This document shows, in pieces, positions 8,063-15,797 of a DNA stretch of 64,000 nt. The DNA comes from Comamonadaceae bacterium 2PF. Its GTDB lineage: Bacteria; Pseudomonadota; Gammaproteobacteria; Burkholderiales; Burkholderiaceae_C. Every line of letters begins with the position of its first letter. The stretch's first letter is position 1. The DNA lies in NCBI GenBank assembly GCA_005502875.1, contig SCMV01000008.1, forward strand, positions 1 through 64,000, given 5' to 3'. The notes under the pieces were generated by a model. The model saw only the letters and a program-made list of their open reading frames with translations, was not told the DNA's origin and made no database searches. The translations under genes and the position numbers were made by a program.

Positions 8063-8357
8063 GTTCAGGCTGGGCTGGTCCCAGCTCTACAGACGGCACG
8101 CCCATCGCCCTGGCCGCCCGCAAGAAGAACGCGAAAGAGAACCGCCCCCGGTTCACCTTGTTCGTCAAAGACTGAACCGACTCGATGGGCCCGCCGCCTT
8201 GCTGCTCGGCAAGGGCTTCCGCCAACATCTTGAAGCTGTACCCCCGGCGAACCATCTCGGCCCGGAGAATCTGCCGAGCCTCATCCGCCATGAAGTCGTC
8301 CTCTTTGCCAGTGATGCGGCGGGGACGGGGAGGAGACTTGGGCTTCGTGGCAGCCAT
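8040..8357 (-). CDS. DUF6471-family protein
   Basis: This 105-aa protein has the DUF6471 signature: ILRAEMVRRGYSFKMLAEAL, then SVQSLTNKVNRGRFSFAFFL and RAARAMGVPSVEL. The pattern resembles a lambda-repressor-like helix-turn-helix, so it may bind DNA. The basic N-terminus (KPKSPPRPRR) follows ATG 8357, which has AAGG close upstream. An in-frame ATG at 8489 would add 44 residues without homology and would place the repeats at 8434-8500 inside the gene, so I prefer 8357. The 3' end overlaps the TIR gene by 23 bp. Confidence 0.75.
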   Translation of the reverse strand: MAATKPKSPPRPRRITGKEDDFMADEARQILRAEMVRRGYSFKMLAEALAEQQGGGPIESVQSLTNKVNRGRFSFAFFLRAARAMGVPSVELGPAQPELIVESAK

Positions 8358-8433
8358 GACCTTCGCTGGGCTGTGTCTACGGAACACGACGGATTGACCG
8401 CTCCGTCCCCAGCGTTGCCCCCTCAGAGGGCCG

Positions 8434-8500
8434 GATAAGGCAATTCGTGGCTCAACTTGCGATAAGGCATTACGTGGCGTTCTCGCCATTTAATGCCTTA
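8434..8500. repeat. Direct and inverted repeats upstream of the DUF6471 gene
   Basis: GATAAGGCAATTCGTGGC (8434-8451) recurs as GATAAGGCATTACGTGGC (8461-8478), an 18-bp direct repeat with two mismatches, 27 bp from start to start. A third partial copy lies in the opposite direction: TAAGGCATTA (8463-8472) pairs with TAATGCCTTA (8491-8500). The repeats sit 77-143 bp before the chosen start of the gene and could be operator sites for it. Confidence 0.7.
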
Positions 8501-8539
8501 CTTCACACCTCGAGGGTGGCTTCATCGCAGCGATGCAGG

Positions 8540-8615
8540 TGGCGCGCCCGGCTGGGATCGAACCAGCAACCCCTGCCTTCGGAGGGCAGTACTCTATCCA
8601 TTGAGCTACGGGCGC
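8540..8615 (-). tRNA. tRNA-Arg (anticodon CCG)
   Basis: The minus strand folds as a complete cloverleaf of 76 nt with an encoded CCA (8542-8540). The acceptor pairs are GCGCCCG (8615-8609) and CGGGCGC (8550-8544). The anticodon stem is CTGCC/GGCAG with loop CTCCGAA, anticodon CCG, reading the Arg codon CGG. The T arm contains GGTTCGATCCC. Its 3' end faces the accessory region to the left. Confidence 0.95.
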
Positions 8616-8687
8616 AGCGCGTGCCGCATTCTAGCAGTGCGACCCCATATAATTCGGGGTCCATTCCACCCAAGCCCACAACACCCC

Positions 8688-9236
8688 ATGAGCCAAGCGC
8701 CTCAATCCCAAGAGTCTGGCCACCAAGGCCCGATCAGCACCCCTCAGCAACTGATCGCGGCCGTCCTCGCCGCCTTCGTGGTGCCGGTGGTCGTCATCGC
8801 CCTGCTGGTCAACTACGTCTCTTCGGCCAACAAGGATGCAGCCGGCAGCGACGCCCTGAGCCCGCAAGCCGTGTCGCAGCGCATCATGCCCGTGGGCTCG
8901 GTCGAGATCAAATTGGCCTCGGCCAACACCGGCCCGCGCTCGGGTGAAGAGGTCTACAAGGGCTCGTGCGTGAACTGCCACGGCGCCGGCATGCTGGGCG
9001 CGCCCAAGTTCGGCGACGCAGGCGCATGGTCCGGCCGCATCGGCCAGGGCGACGCCAAGCTGCTCGAGCACGCGCTCAAGGGTCTCAACGCCATGCCCCC
9101 GCAAGGCGGCGGCGATTTCTCCGACCTCGAAGTGCACCGCGCCATGGTCTACATGGTCAACAACTCGGGTGGCAAGCTGGCCGAACCGGCCGTCCCCGCA
9201 GCGTCGGCCTCGGCAGACGCCGCATCGGCGCCCTGA
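8688..9236 (+). CDS. Membrane-anchored cytochrome c5-like protein
   Basis: This 182-aa protein has one N-terminal membrane segment (about residues 24-46) and a single haem c domain in the periplasm. The haem attachment motif is CVNCH (residues 98-102) and the sixth ligand is the Met in NAMPPQGG (near residue 137). The layout and the GEEVYKGSCVNCHGAGMLGAPKFG segment match the c5-like class I cytochromes of betaproteobacteria, which carry electrons to terminal oxidases. I chose ATG 8688; longer in-frame readings run back across the tRNA. A perfect TATAAT lies at 8648-8653, but its -35 is weak. A terminator follows, so the gene is monocistronic. Confidence 0.88.
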   Translation: MSQAPQSQESGHQGPISTPQQLIAAVLAAFVVPVVVIALLVNYVSSANKDAAGSDALSPQAVSQRIMPVGSVEIKLASANTGPRSGEEVYKGSCVNCHGAGMLGAPKFGDAGAWSGRIGQGDAKLLEHALKGLNAMPPQGGGDFSDLEVHRAMVYMVNNSGGKLAEPAVPAASASADAASAP

Positions 9237-9257
9237 TCAGGCCCCGCCTGAAACGAC

Positions 9258-9285
9258 AAACCGGCCTGCAGGGCCGGTTTTTCTT
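9258..9285 (+). terminator. Rho-independent terminator of the cytochrome gene
   Basis: The stem AAACCGGCC/GGCCGGTTT with a five-base loop is followed by TTTTTC on the plus strand. On the minus strand the A-rich flank offers only three U residues. Confidence 0.85.
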
Positions 9286-9292
9286 TGCCCGC

Positions 9293-9874
9293 TCAACCTG
9301 GCGGCAGCGGCCTCAGCACAAAGCCAAAACGCTCAGGCAGCTCGGCTGCCGCGATGTCTTCAGGCTCCCAGCCAGCGGCTTCGATGGCATCGGCCGCCGC
9401 ATCCATGTCGAGCGAGCGCACCACGCCCAGGCCCAGCTCGGTGTCCAGGTAGAGGTGCCCCTGCTCGTCGAGCCAGCTGCTGCGCACCTGCTGCACGGGC
9501 TGGCCGGTGTGGGTTTCGACCACGAAGCCCAGCCCACCCGCCGACGCGGCCCAAGCGCCAGCTGCCGCCTCGCCATCGCCCACCCGGCGCCGCACACAGA
9601 TCACCAGCGGCGCCAGCTCCAGCGCCACGTACACCCTCTGGGGCCCGTTCTGAAAAAACCATGCCCCCTGCGCATCGGGCTCGTAATTGCGCTGAATGAA
9701 CTCGCGCAACTTGCCATGCGTGACGCGGCTGCCCTTCGATAGCGGAAAAGGCCCGGCGGCCTGCGTGGCCGCATCGCGCAGGTACCAGTCACCTCGGGCG
9801 TCCAGGCCCAGCCAGTCAAAGCAGTTGGGCACGTTGGGCCATTTCTGGATGGCCGCCTTGACGATGTCGTCCAT
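9293..9874 (-). CDS. Conserved betaproteobacterial protein of unknown function
   Basis: This 193-aa soluble protein has a recognisable opening, MDDIVKAAIQKWPNVPNCFD, then WLGLDARGDWYLRD and FIQRNYEPDAQGAWFFQNGP. I have seen this pattern in Burkholderiales proteins of unknown function but am not certain of the family number. The second half (VVETHTGQPVQQ, YLDTELGLGVVRSLDMDAAA) looks like a second copy of a small alpha/beta unit. It starts 10 bp after the YheT-like gene, so the two are probably cotranscribed. Confidence 0.7.
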   Translation of the reverse strand: MDDIVKAAIQKWPNVPNCFDWLGLDARGDWYLRDAATQAAGPFPLSKGSRVTHGKLREFIQRNYEPDAQGAWFFQNGPQRVYVALELAPLVICVRRRVGDGEAAAGAWAASAGGLGFVVETHTGQPVQQVRSSWLDEQGHLYLDTELGLGVVRSLDMDAAADAIEAAGWEPEDIAAAELPERFGFVLRPLPPG

Positions 9875-9884
9875 GAACAGGTCC

Positions 9885-10904
9885 TCAGAGGTGTTGCTGC
9901 AACCAGGCGCCCACGGCCTGCGGCAGGTCGGCCACGTGCCCTGGGAAGCGGCCCGCCGGGAAACCCACGTGCCCGCCTTCGTGCGGCTGCCACAGCGTCA
10001 CCGCAGGGCCCACCTCGCCGCGCGTGGGCAGGCACCAGGCCGGGATGAAGGGGTCGTTGCGAGCGTTGAGCACGAGGGCTGGCACGCCGCGCATGTGCTT
10101 GAGGTGCGGCTTGGCGGCGCAGCGGGCCCAGTAGTCGTGCGCATCGGCAAAGCCATGGATGCGGGCCGTGAACGCATTGTCATACGCCAGGAAATCCTCG
10201 GACCGCCGGATGGCTTCTGCATCGGCCAGGCCCGGGAACTGCTGCAACTTGGCCAGGGCTTTGGGCTTGAGCGACTTCAGGAACATGCGGGTGTAGACCT
10301 GCTTGTTGAAGCCGCGGTTGATGTTCTCGCTGACCGCGGTCAGGTCCACCGGCGAAGACACCGCCACCACCGCTCGCACGATGCGCGAAGCCTCGCCACC
10401 CGACTCCTGAGCCCAACGCAACAGCATGTTGCCGCCCAGCGAGACGCCGACGGCCAGCATGGGCCCGGGTTTGCGCAGCGCCAGCCGGCGCAGGATCCAG
10501 TCGATTTCGGCGTGGTCGCCCGAAAAATACGTTCGCGGTGCGCGGTTCAACTCACCCGAGCAGCCCCTGAAATGCGGCACCACGAAATCCCAGCCCCGCG
10601 CGTGGGCCCACAGCGCGAACGCCCGCGAATAATGGCTCTGAGATGACCCCTCCAGGCCATGGAACAGCACCAGCAAGGGCGCCGGCACCGGCCGATGAGC
10701 GCCTTTGGCCTGCGCATCGGCCGGGAAAAAATCCAGGTCGATGAAGTCGCCATCGGGCGTGTCCCAGCGCTCGCGCAGGTAAGGCACGGGGCCCACGCGG
10801 CGATCGGGGTGCACCCGGCTGTAAAGCGCGGGCCAGATCGTCTGCGCATTACCAGCCACCAGGCCGGAGCCAGCCAGCCATCGGGGTGCGCGATAAGCCT
10901 GCAT
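9885..10904 (-). CDS. YheT-family alpha/beta hydrolase
   Basis: This 339-aa protein is a YheT/ABHD1-type hydrolase. It has the oxyanion motif FHGLEGSSQSHYSRAF (81-96), the typical VPHFRGCSGELNR, and the nucleophile Ser155 in VGVSLGGN. The catalytic Asp is probably in LNARNDPFIP and the His in EGGHVGFP. Related enzymes act on esters; the physiological substrate is not known. ATG 10904 gives the usual start (YRAPRWLAGSGLVAGNAQTI). Its downstream neighbour starts 10 bp on, and an NTF2-like gene ends 11 bp upstream. Confidence 0.85.
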   Translation of the reverse strand: MQAYRAPRWLAGSGLVAGNAQTIWPALYSRVHPDRRVGPVPYLRERWDTPDGDFIDLDFFPADAQAKGAHRPVPAPLLVLFHGLEGSSQSHYSRAFALWAHARGWDFVVPHFRGCSGELNRAPRTYFSGDHAEIDWILRRLALRKPGPMLAVGVSLGGNMLLRWAQESGGEASRIVRAVVAVSSPVDLTAVSENINRGFNKQVYTRMFLKSLKPKALAKLQQFPGLADAEAIRRSEDFLAYDNAFTARIHGFADAHDYWARCAAKPHLKHMRGVPALVLNARNDPFIPAWCLPTRGEVGPAVTLWQPHEGGHVGFPAGRFPGHVADLPQAVGAWLQQHL

Positions 10905-10915
10905 GCCGCCCGACC

Positions 10916-11371
10916 TCAGTGCAGCACGCCGCGCGGCTCGGTGATGTCGGGCAGGTCTTCGGTCATGCCGGGGCTGGCGTGGTGCGCCACCATGCGCCAG
11001 CCTTGCGGGGTGCGCAAGAACACGTTGGTGGCCATCACGAAGGCGGTGCGCGGGCCGTCCGGGCCGTTGGCGGTGACGCGTTCGGTGACGTGGTGCACCG
11101 CGCAAACGGCCGACTCCATGCGCCGCACGTGCTCGATCGACACGTGCACCGGCCCGCTGGCGAACACCGCCTCGAAGCCCGCCCGAACGGCCAGCGTGCC
11201 CACCATGCGCGGGCCGCCAGGGTGCACGCAGGCGATGTCTTCTTCGTCGGCCCACACCAGCATCATGCGGTCGACGTCGCCCGATTGCATGGCCTCGTAG
11301 AACGAGACCTCGGTTTCATCGGCCGTGGTCATGAGCACGGCGGCGGTCTGCTTGGCGCGGGGGTCGGACAT
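10916..11371 (-). CDS. NTF2-like (SnoaL-type) protein
   Basis: This 151-aa protein shows the nuclear transport factor 2-like pattern: a long N-terminal helix (ADETEVSFYEAMQSGDVDRM), then LVWADEEDIACVHPGG, VSIEHVRRMES and TNVFLRTPQGWRMVAHHASP. Proteins of this type bind small ligands or act as isomerases or hydrolases; the function here is unknown. ATG 11371 gives the standard start. It ends 11 bp before the YheT-like gene and begins 29 bp after purU, so all four genes from purU on probably form an operon. Confidence 0.8.
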   Translation of the reverse strand: MSDPRAKQTAAVLMTTADETEVSFYEAMQSGDVDRMMLVWADEEDIACVHPGGPRMVGTLAVRAGFEAVFASGPVHVSIEHVRRMESAVCAVHHVTERVTANGPDGPRTAFVMATNVFLRTPQGWRMVAHHASPGMTEDLPDITEPRGVLH

Positions 11372-11400
11372 GGTGCTACTCCGATCGAAGCTCGCGGGGT

Positions 11401-12285
11401 TCAGCGGAAGACCACGGTCTTGTGGCCGTTCATGAGCACGCGGTGCTCGGTGTGCCACTTCACGGCTCGGGCAAGCACGATGCATTCCACGTCGCGGCCC
11501 ACAGCGGTGAAGTCTTCCGGGCTCAGGGTGTGGTCCACGCGCTCAACGTCCTGCTCGATGATGGGGCCTTCGTCCAGGTCGGCCGTGACGTAGTGCGCCG
11601 TGGCACCGATCAGCTTCACGCCCCGGTCATGCGCCTGGTAGTAAGGCTTGGCGCCCTTGAAGCTGGGCAGGAAGCTGTGGTGGATGTTGATGGCCCGGCC
11701 CTGCAGGAACTGGCAGAACTCGGGGCTGAGGATCTGCATGTAGCGCGCCAGCACGACCAGGTCGATGCCCTGCTCGGCCACCAGCGCTTCGACTTGCTGC
11801 TCCTGCGCGCGCTTGACCTCGGCGGACGAGCCCGTGGGCAGCGGCAGGTGGTGGAAAGGAATGCCATAGCTCGCCGCCAGTTCCGCGTAGTCGGGGTGGT
11901 TCGAGACGATGGCCGGGATGTCGACGTTGAGCCAGCCCGATCGCCAGCGGAACAACAGGTCGTTGAAGCAATGGCCGTGTTTGCTGACCATCAGCAACAG
12001 GCGGGGCTTGCGCGCCATGGCGTGGATCTGCGCGGTCATGCCGAACTGTTCGCGCACGTGGCCAAAGAGGTTGCCCAGCGTGTCCGCGTTGGCCAGGTGA
12101 GGCGGCGCCGCAAAGTGCACGCGCATGAAGAACAGGCCCGTGCTGTCTTCGCTCTGCACGTCGCCAAACTGCTGCGAGTCGATGATGTTGCAGCCCGCCT
12201 GGTACAGCAGGCCCGAGACAGCATGGACGATGCCGGTGGTGTCCCGGCACGAGAGGGTCAGGACGAATTCGTTCGCGGTCTTCAT
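11401..12285 (-). CDS. purU: Formyltetrahydrofolate deformylase
   Basis: PurU hydrolyses 10-formyltetrahydrofolate to formate and tetrahydrofolate, supplying formate for purine synthesis and balancing one-carbon pools. The 294-aa protein has an N-terminal ACT domain (residues 8-85, SCRDTTGIVHAVSGLLYQAG) that senses glycine/methionine status in known PurU, and a C-terminal formyl-transferase domain with Asn200 and His202 in AINIHHSFLPSFKGA and Asp237 in TADLDEGP. ATG 12285 is the usual start. A TACAAT (12301-12296) with ATGAGA 17 bp upstream is a possible promoter, which would leave a very short leader. Confidence 0.93.
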   Translation of the reverse strand: MKTANEFVLTLSCRDTTGIVHAVSGLLYQAGCNIIDSQQFGDVQSEDSTGLFFMRVHFAAPPHLANADTLGNLFGHVREQFGMTAQIHAMARKPRLLLMVSKHGHCFNDLLFRWRSGWLNVDIPAIVSNHPDYAELAASYGIPFHHLPLPTGSSAEVKRAQEQQVEALVAEQGIDLVVLARYMQILSPEFCQFLQGRAINIHHSFLPSFKGAKPYYQAHDRGVKLIGATAHYVTADLDEGPIIEQDVERVDHTLSPEDFTAVGRDVECIVLARAVKWHTEHRVLMNGHKTVVFR

Positions 12286-12366
12286 GATGCAAACCATTGT
12301 AGGTGGCCCAGCAGGGGCTCTCATCGTCCCTAGAATGCGTTGGAACTTCACGCCGCCTCACGCGAC

Positions 12367-12984
12367 ATGCCCTTGTCAAACCCACCAACGCCTCGCCAAC
12401 AAGCCCTGGCCGAACTGCTTTCTCGCGTCGCGCTGGGCGACCAGGGCGCGTTCGAGCGGCTCTACCGTGAAACAAGTCCGCATCTGTTGGGCGTCGTCCT
12501 GCGTATACAGACAGACAGGGCCCTCGCAGAGGACGTGCTGCAAGAGGTCTACGTCAACGTCTGGCGATCGGCGCAGGGCTTCAACCCGGCCGTGAGCCAG
12601 CCGACGACGTGGCTGGGCAGCATCGCGCGCAACCGGGCCATCGACAGCCTGCGCCGAGGCCAAACCGCACCACAGACGGTCAGCAGCCGTTCAGGGGGCC
12701 CTGAAGAAGAGGACACCGACATGCTGGACGACATCGCATCCGAGGCCCCTGGGCCCCTCGACCTGCTGGCCCAGGCCAGCGACGCCAAGGCCTTGTCGAC
12801 CTGCATGAACACCCTCAGTGGCGACCAGCGACACAGCCTGGCCCTGGCCTACTACCAGGGGCTCAGCCACTCCGAGGTCGCCGATCAGCTGGGTCAACCA
12901 CTGGGCACCGTCAAGAGCTGGGTGCGGCGCGGACTGCAGGGTTTGAAGAATTGCCTGGAGCGGGCCTCGCTGGCCTTGAGCTGA
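12367..12984 (+). CDS. ECF sigma factor (SigK-like)
   Basis: This 205-aa protein is an extracytoplasmic-function sigma factor. Region 2 spans residues 10-90, with FERLYRETSPHLLGVVLRI, DVLQEVYVNVWRSA and TWLGSIARNRAIDSLRR. Region 4 spans 140-195, with MNTLSGDQRHSLALAYYQGL and the helix-turn-helix SHSEVADQLGQPLGTVKSWV. The next gene begins one base after the stop and encodes an RskA-like anti-sigma factor, the normal partner. ATG 12367 gives a standard start; a TTG at 12340 is also in frame. Confidence 0.92.
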   Translation: MPLSNPPTPRQQALAELLSRVALGDQGAFERLYRETSPHLLGVVLRIQTDRALAEDVLQEVYVNVWRSAQGFNPAVSQPTTWLGSIARNRAIDSLRRGQTAPQTVSSRSGGPEEEDTDMLDDIASEAPGPLDLLAQASDAKALSTCMNTLSGDQRHSLALAYYQGLSHSEVADQLGQPLGTVKSWVRRGLQGLKNCLERASLALS

Positions 12985-12985
12985 A

Positions 12986-13705
12986 ATGGACTACAGCCGC
13001 CCTGATCTGGCCGATCGACTGGCCGCCGAATACGCTTTGGGCACCCTGCGCGGAGGCGCCCGGCGGCGCTTTGAAGCCCTGCTGCCCGCCCACCCCACCC
13101 TGAGGCAGGCCTCGGTGGACTGGGAACGCCGCCTGGCGCAGTTGGCGATTTCCACCGAGCCTGTCACCCCACCCGCCAAGGTCTGGGAGGGCATTCAAAA
13201 GCGCCTGTTCCCTGCCGCCCAAGCCGCCCGAGAACAGGCCAGCCTGGTCGTGCGGTGGTGGCAGCGCCTGGTGCTTTGGCAGTCTCTGACGGCGGGTGCC
13301 ACGGTGGCCGCCATCGCCTTGGGGGTGGCCTTGACGCAACCCACCCCCGCGCAGCCCCCCATCGTCGTGGTGATGCAGGCCGCGCCGGACTTGCCCGAGG
13401 GCAACGCGGTGCGCCCGCTGTCCTTCGTGGCCAGCGTCAGTGGCGACGGGCGCAGCCTGGTCGTCAAACCTTTGAGCGAGGGCCAGACGATCGCGGTCAA
13501 CCGCGCGCTGGAGCTGTGGGCGGTGCCTCCCCAGGGTGCGCCCAGGTCGCTGGGCCTGCTGTCTCCTGACAAGCCCACCACCGTGCTGCGCACCGAACTG
13601 CTGCGCGACACGGCGGCCTTCGCGGTCACCCTGGAGCCGCCAGGGGGCGCACCAGGGGGCAAGGCCACGGGCCCGATCGTCTCCGTGGGCAAGTTGCAGA
13701 TCTGA
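12986..13705 (+). CDS. Anti-sigma factor, RskA-like
   Basis: This 239-aa protein has the anti-sigma-K layout. The cytoplasmic N-terminus has an anti-sigma pattern (DRLAAEYALGTLRGGARRRF), then one membrane helix (residues 105-123, SLTAGATVAAIALGVALTQ) and a periplasmic RskA domain (ALELWAVPPQGAPRSLGLL, FAVTLEPPGGAPGG). It should hold the ECF sigma factor at the membrane until a periplasmic signal triggers its release. ATG 12986 lies one base past the sigma factor stop. The glycine-rich PGGAP(GGK) near the end is a common family feature. Confidence 0.9.
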   Translation: MDYSRPDLADRLAAEYALGTLRGGARRRFEALLPAHPTLRQASVDWERRLAQLAISTEPVTPPAKVWEGIQKRLFPAAQAAREQASLVVRWWQRLVLWQSLTAGATVAAIALGVALTQPTPAQPPIVVVMQAAPDLPEGNAVRPLSFVASVSGDGRSLVVKPLSEGQTIAVNRALELWAVPPQGAPRSLGLLSPDKPTTVLRTELLRDTAAFAVTLEPPGGAPGGKATGPIVSVGKLQI

Positions 13706-13787
13706 CTGCATCCAAACGGGCTACGTGAACCGTAGTGCGAGGTGTGGGGCCTGAAAGCGCCCCTGCCTCAACCAACCGGAGCCCGCC

Positions 13788-14342
13788 ATGTCCAAGCTGT
13801 CTTTCGCCCCCGCCTGCCTGTCCGCCATCGCCCTGAGCGCCCTCGCCGGCTGTGCCGGCATGGCGCCCGCCGAGCCCCGCGTGGACAACGCTGCCCTGCC
13901 TGACGCCGTGCGCGTGCAAGCAGGCCAGGTCCAGTCCCTCTACACGACGGGCACGGGCGAAATCACCTACGAATGCCGTGAGAAAAAAGCCGGCGGTGGC
14001 CACGAGTGGGCCTTTGTCGCCCCGGTGGCCACGTTGACGAACGCCAAAGGCCAGGTCGTGGGCAAGTACCACGCGGGGCCCACCTGGGAGGCCAACGACG
14101 GCTCCAAGGTCACTGGCAAGCAACTGGCCGTGAGCCCCGCGCCCGCCGGCAACATCCCGCTGCAACTGGTGCAGGCCAACCCGGCCACCGGCGAAGGCGC
14201 GATGAAGGGCGTGAGCTTCATCCAGCGCCTCAAGACCGTCGGTGGCGTGGCCCCTGCCCTGCCCTGCGGTGCCGAGCAGCTCGGCCAGAAGCAGGTCGTG
14301 CCCTATCGCGCCGACTACGCCTTCTACAAGCCCGCCATGTGA
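13788..14342 (+). CDS. DUF3455-family lipoprotein
   Basis: This 184-aa protein has a signal peptide ending in the lipobox LAGC (Cys22), so it should be a lipid-anchored envelope protein. The rest fits DUF3455: VQSLYTTGTGEITYECREKK, EWAFVAPVATL, GKYHAGPTWEANDGSKVTG and MKGVSFIQRLKTVGG. The function is unknown; it is often found near ECF sigma genes. A CCGGAGCCC lies before ATG 13788. The 82-bp gap after the anti-sigma gene could hold a promoter of its own. Confidence 0.88.
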   Translation: MSKLSFAPACLSAIALSALAGCAGMAPAEPRVDNAALPDAVRVQAGQVQSLYTTGTGEITYECREKKAGGGHEWAFVAPVATLTNAKGQVVGKYHAGPTWEANDGSKVTGKQLAVSPAPAGNIPLQLVQANPATGEGAMKGVSFIQRLKTVGGVAPALPCGAEQLGQKQVVPYRADYAFYKPAM

Positions 14343-14379
14343 TGCCCCCTCCCGCTGTGACAGGTGGCGGGCGGACATG

Positions 14380-14406
14380 AAAAAAGCCCGGCCATGAGCC
14401 GGGCTT
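14380..14406 (-). terminator. Bidirectional terminator between DUF3455 and zinc-finger genes
   Basis: The 9-bp stem AAGCCCGGC/GCCGGGCTT with loop CATGA is followed on the minus strand by TTTTTT (14385-14380). It ends the minus-strand ilvE/zinc-finger unit and probably also the convergent plus-strand DUF3455 gene. Confidence 0.85.
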
Positions 14407-14470
14407 CGTTGTGTCGATCCGGCCCCGTCGGGCGCCGATGGGCCGTATGCGAACGTGGGCTGCGCGACCT

Positions 14471-14689
14471 TCAGTGGCCGTGGTGCACGTGCTCGCCGTC
14501 CTTGAGCTTGTAGACGGTGCCGCAGTAGGGGCAACGGCCTTCGCCTTCGGAAACCACGTCGATGAAAACCTTCGGGTGGTGGCTCCACACAGGCATCTTG
14601 GGGTTCGGGCAGAAGACCACGCCCGGGCCTTGCAGGTCGGCGGCGCCGACTTCGATCACGCTCTTGGGTGCTTGGGTGCTGGTGCTCAT
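14471..14689 (-). CDS. Small CHCC-type zinc-finger protein
   Basis: This 72-aa protein belongs to the zf-CHCC group, related to the NDUFS6-like small zinc proteins. The putative ligands are Cys27 in VVFCPNP, the His pair in WSHHP, and the CPYCGTVY pair (near 53-56). The tail is EHVHHGH. Homologues next to ilvE are common in betaproteobacteria; the role is unknown. It starts 41 bp after the ilvE stop, so the two are probably cotranscribed. Confidence 0.85.
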   Translation of the reverse strand: MSTSTQAPKSVIEVGAADLQGPGVVFCPNPKMPVWSHHPKVFIDVVSEGEGRCPYCGTVYKLKDGEHVHHGH

Positions 14690-14729
14690 GATGTTGCTTT
14701 CGTGGGGGTCAGCAGATCAAGGTGCAGCT

Positions 14730-15656
14730 TCAGCGCACCGGCGTCAGCCACTCGGCGTACTTGGCGTTGCGGCCGTTGACGATGTCGAAGAAAGCGGTCT
14801 GGATCTTCTCGGTGATCAGGCCACGCGAGCCGATGCCGATCTCGATGCGGTCGAGCTCGCGGATCGGGGTCACTTCAGCGGCGGTGCCGGTGAAGAAGGC
14901 CTCGTCGGCGATGTAGATCTCGTCGCGCGTGATGCGCTTTTGCACGATCTCCAGGCCCAGGTCCTTGGCGATCGCGAAGATGGTGTTGCGGGTGATGCCA
15001 TTGAGCGCACCGGCCGACAGGTCGGGGGTGTAGATCACGCCCGACTTGATCACGAAGATGTTCTCGCCCGCGCCTTCGGACACGAAGCCGGCGCTGTCGA
15101 GCAGCAGGGCTTCGTCGTAGCCGTCGTCCGTGGCTTCCATGTTGGCCAGGATCGAGTTGGTGTAGTTGCTCACCGCCTTGGCCTGGGTCATCGTGATGTT
15201 GACGTGGTGGCGGGTGTAGCTCGAGGTCTTGACGCGGATGCCGCGCTTCATGCCCTCTTCACCGAGGTAGGCGCCCCAGGTCCAGGCGGCGACCATGGCG
15301 TGCACCTTGGCGCCCTTGGGGCTCACGCCCAGCTTCTCGGAACCCAGCCAGATCAGCGGACGGATGTAGCCGCTTTCCAGGTTGTTGGCCTTGACCACGT
15401 CGATCTGGGCCTGCTCGAGCTGCTCCAGCGTGAAGGGCATGGGCATGCGCAGGATCTTGGCGCTGTTGAACAGGCGCTCGGTGTGCTCGCGCAGTCGGAA
15501 GATGGCCGGGCCGTTGACGGTGTTGTAGGCGCGAACGCCCTCGAAGGCGCCACAGCCGTAGTGCAGCGTGTGGGTCAGCACGTGGACCTTGGCGTCGCGC
15601 CATTCCACCAGCTTGCCGTCCATCCAGATCTTGCCGTCGCGGTCGTCCATCGACAT
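14730..15656 (-). CDS. ilvE: Branched-chain amino-acid aminotransferase
   Basis: IlvE catalyses the last step of leucine, isoleucine and valine synthesis, moving an amino group from glutamate to the 2-oxo acids with PLP. The 308-aa protein is full length for class IV aminotransferases. The PLP lysine is Lys160 in TMTQAKAVSNYTNS; other family motifs are HYGCGAFEGVRAY, GYIRPLIWLG, EALLLDSAGFVSEGAGENIF and FFTGTAAEVTPI. GGACT precedes ATG 15656. A TACAAT at 15724-15719 on the minus strand could be its -10 box. The zinc-finger gene follows. Confidence 0.95.
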   Translation of the reverse strand: MSMDDRDGKIWMDGKLVEWRDAKVHVLTHTLHYGCGAFEGVRAYNTVNGPAIFRLREHTERLFNSAKILRMPMPFTLEQLEQAQIDVVKANNLESGYIRPLIWLGSEKLGVSPKGAKVHAMVAAWTWGAYLGEEGMKRGIRVKTSSYTRHHVNITMTQAKAVSNYTNSILANMEATDDGYDEALLLDSAGFVSEGAGENIFVIKSGVIYTPDLSAGALNGITRNTIFAIAKDLGLEIVQKRITRDEIYIADEAFFTGTAAEVTPIRELDRIEIGIGSRGLITEKIQTAFFDIVNGRNAKYAEWLTPVR

Positions 15657-15797
15657 GGGGAGTCCTTTCCGGTGCCGCCTTCGCTCGGCAGCACGTTGAA
15701 ACCTGTGTAGAACCCGCGATTGTAGACCTGCGGCGAGGCAGGTGGCCGCCTTGGCGCGCTGGCGCCCGTGTCCTGCCGATCGCCCCTCAGCGGCCCC

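Noticed and set aside
1-8539. An integrase or attachment-site repeat for the proposed island
   Set aside because: No integrase gene is present and I found no second copy of the tRNA 3' end in the window, so the other border cannot be placed.
8493-8687. A longer start for the cytochrome gene reaching back to 8493
   Set aside because: It would translate across the tRNA-Arg gene and its start region; the protein from 8688 already has the full anchor and haem domain.
13706-13787. A matching ECF-type promoter before both the sigma gene and the DUF3455 gene
   Set aside because: GTGAACC near 13723 looks like a possible -35, but no shared motif was found upstream of the sigma gene, so I do not list it.
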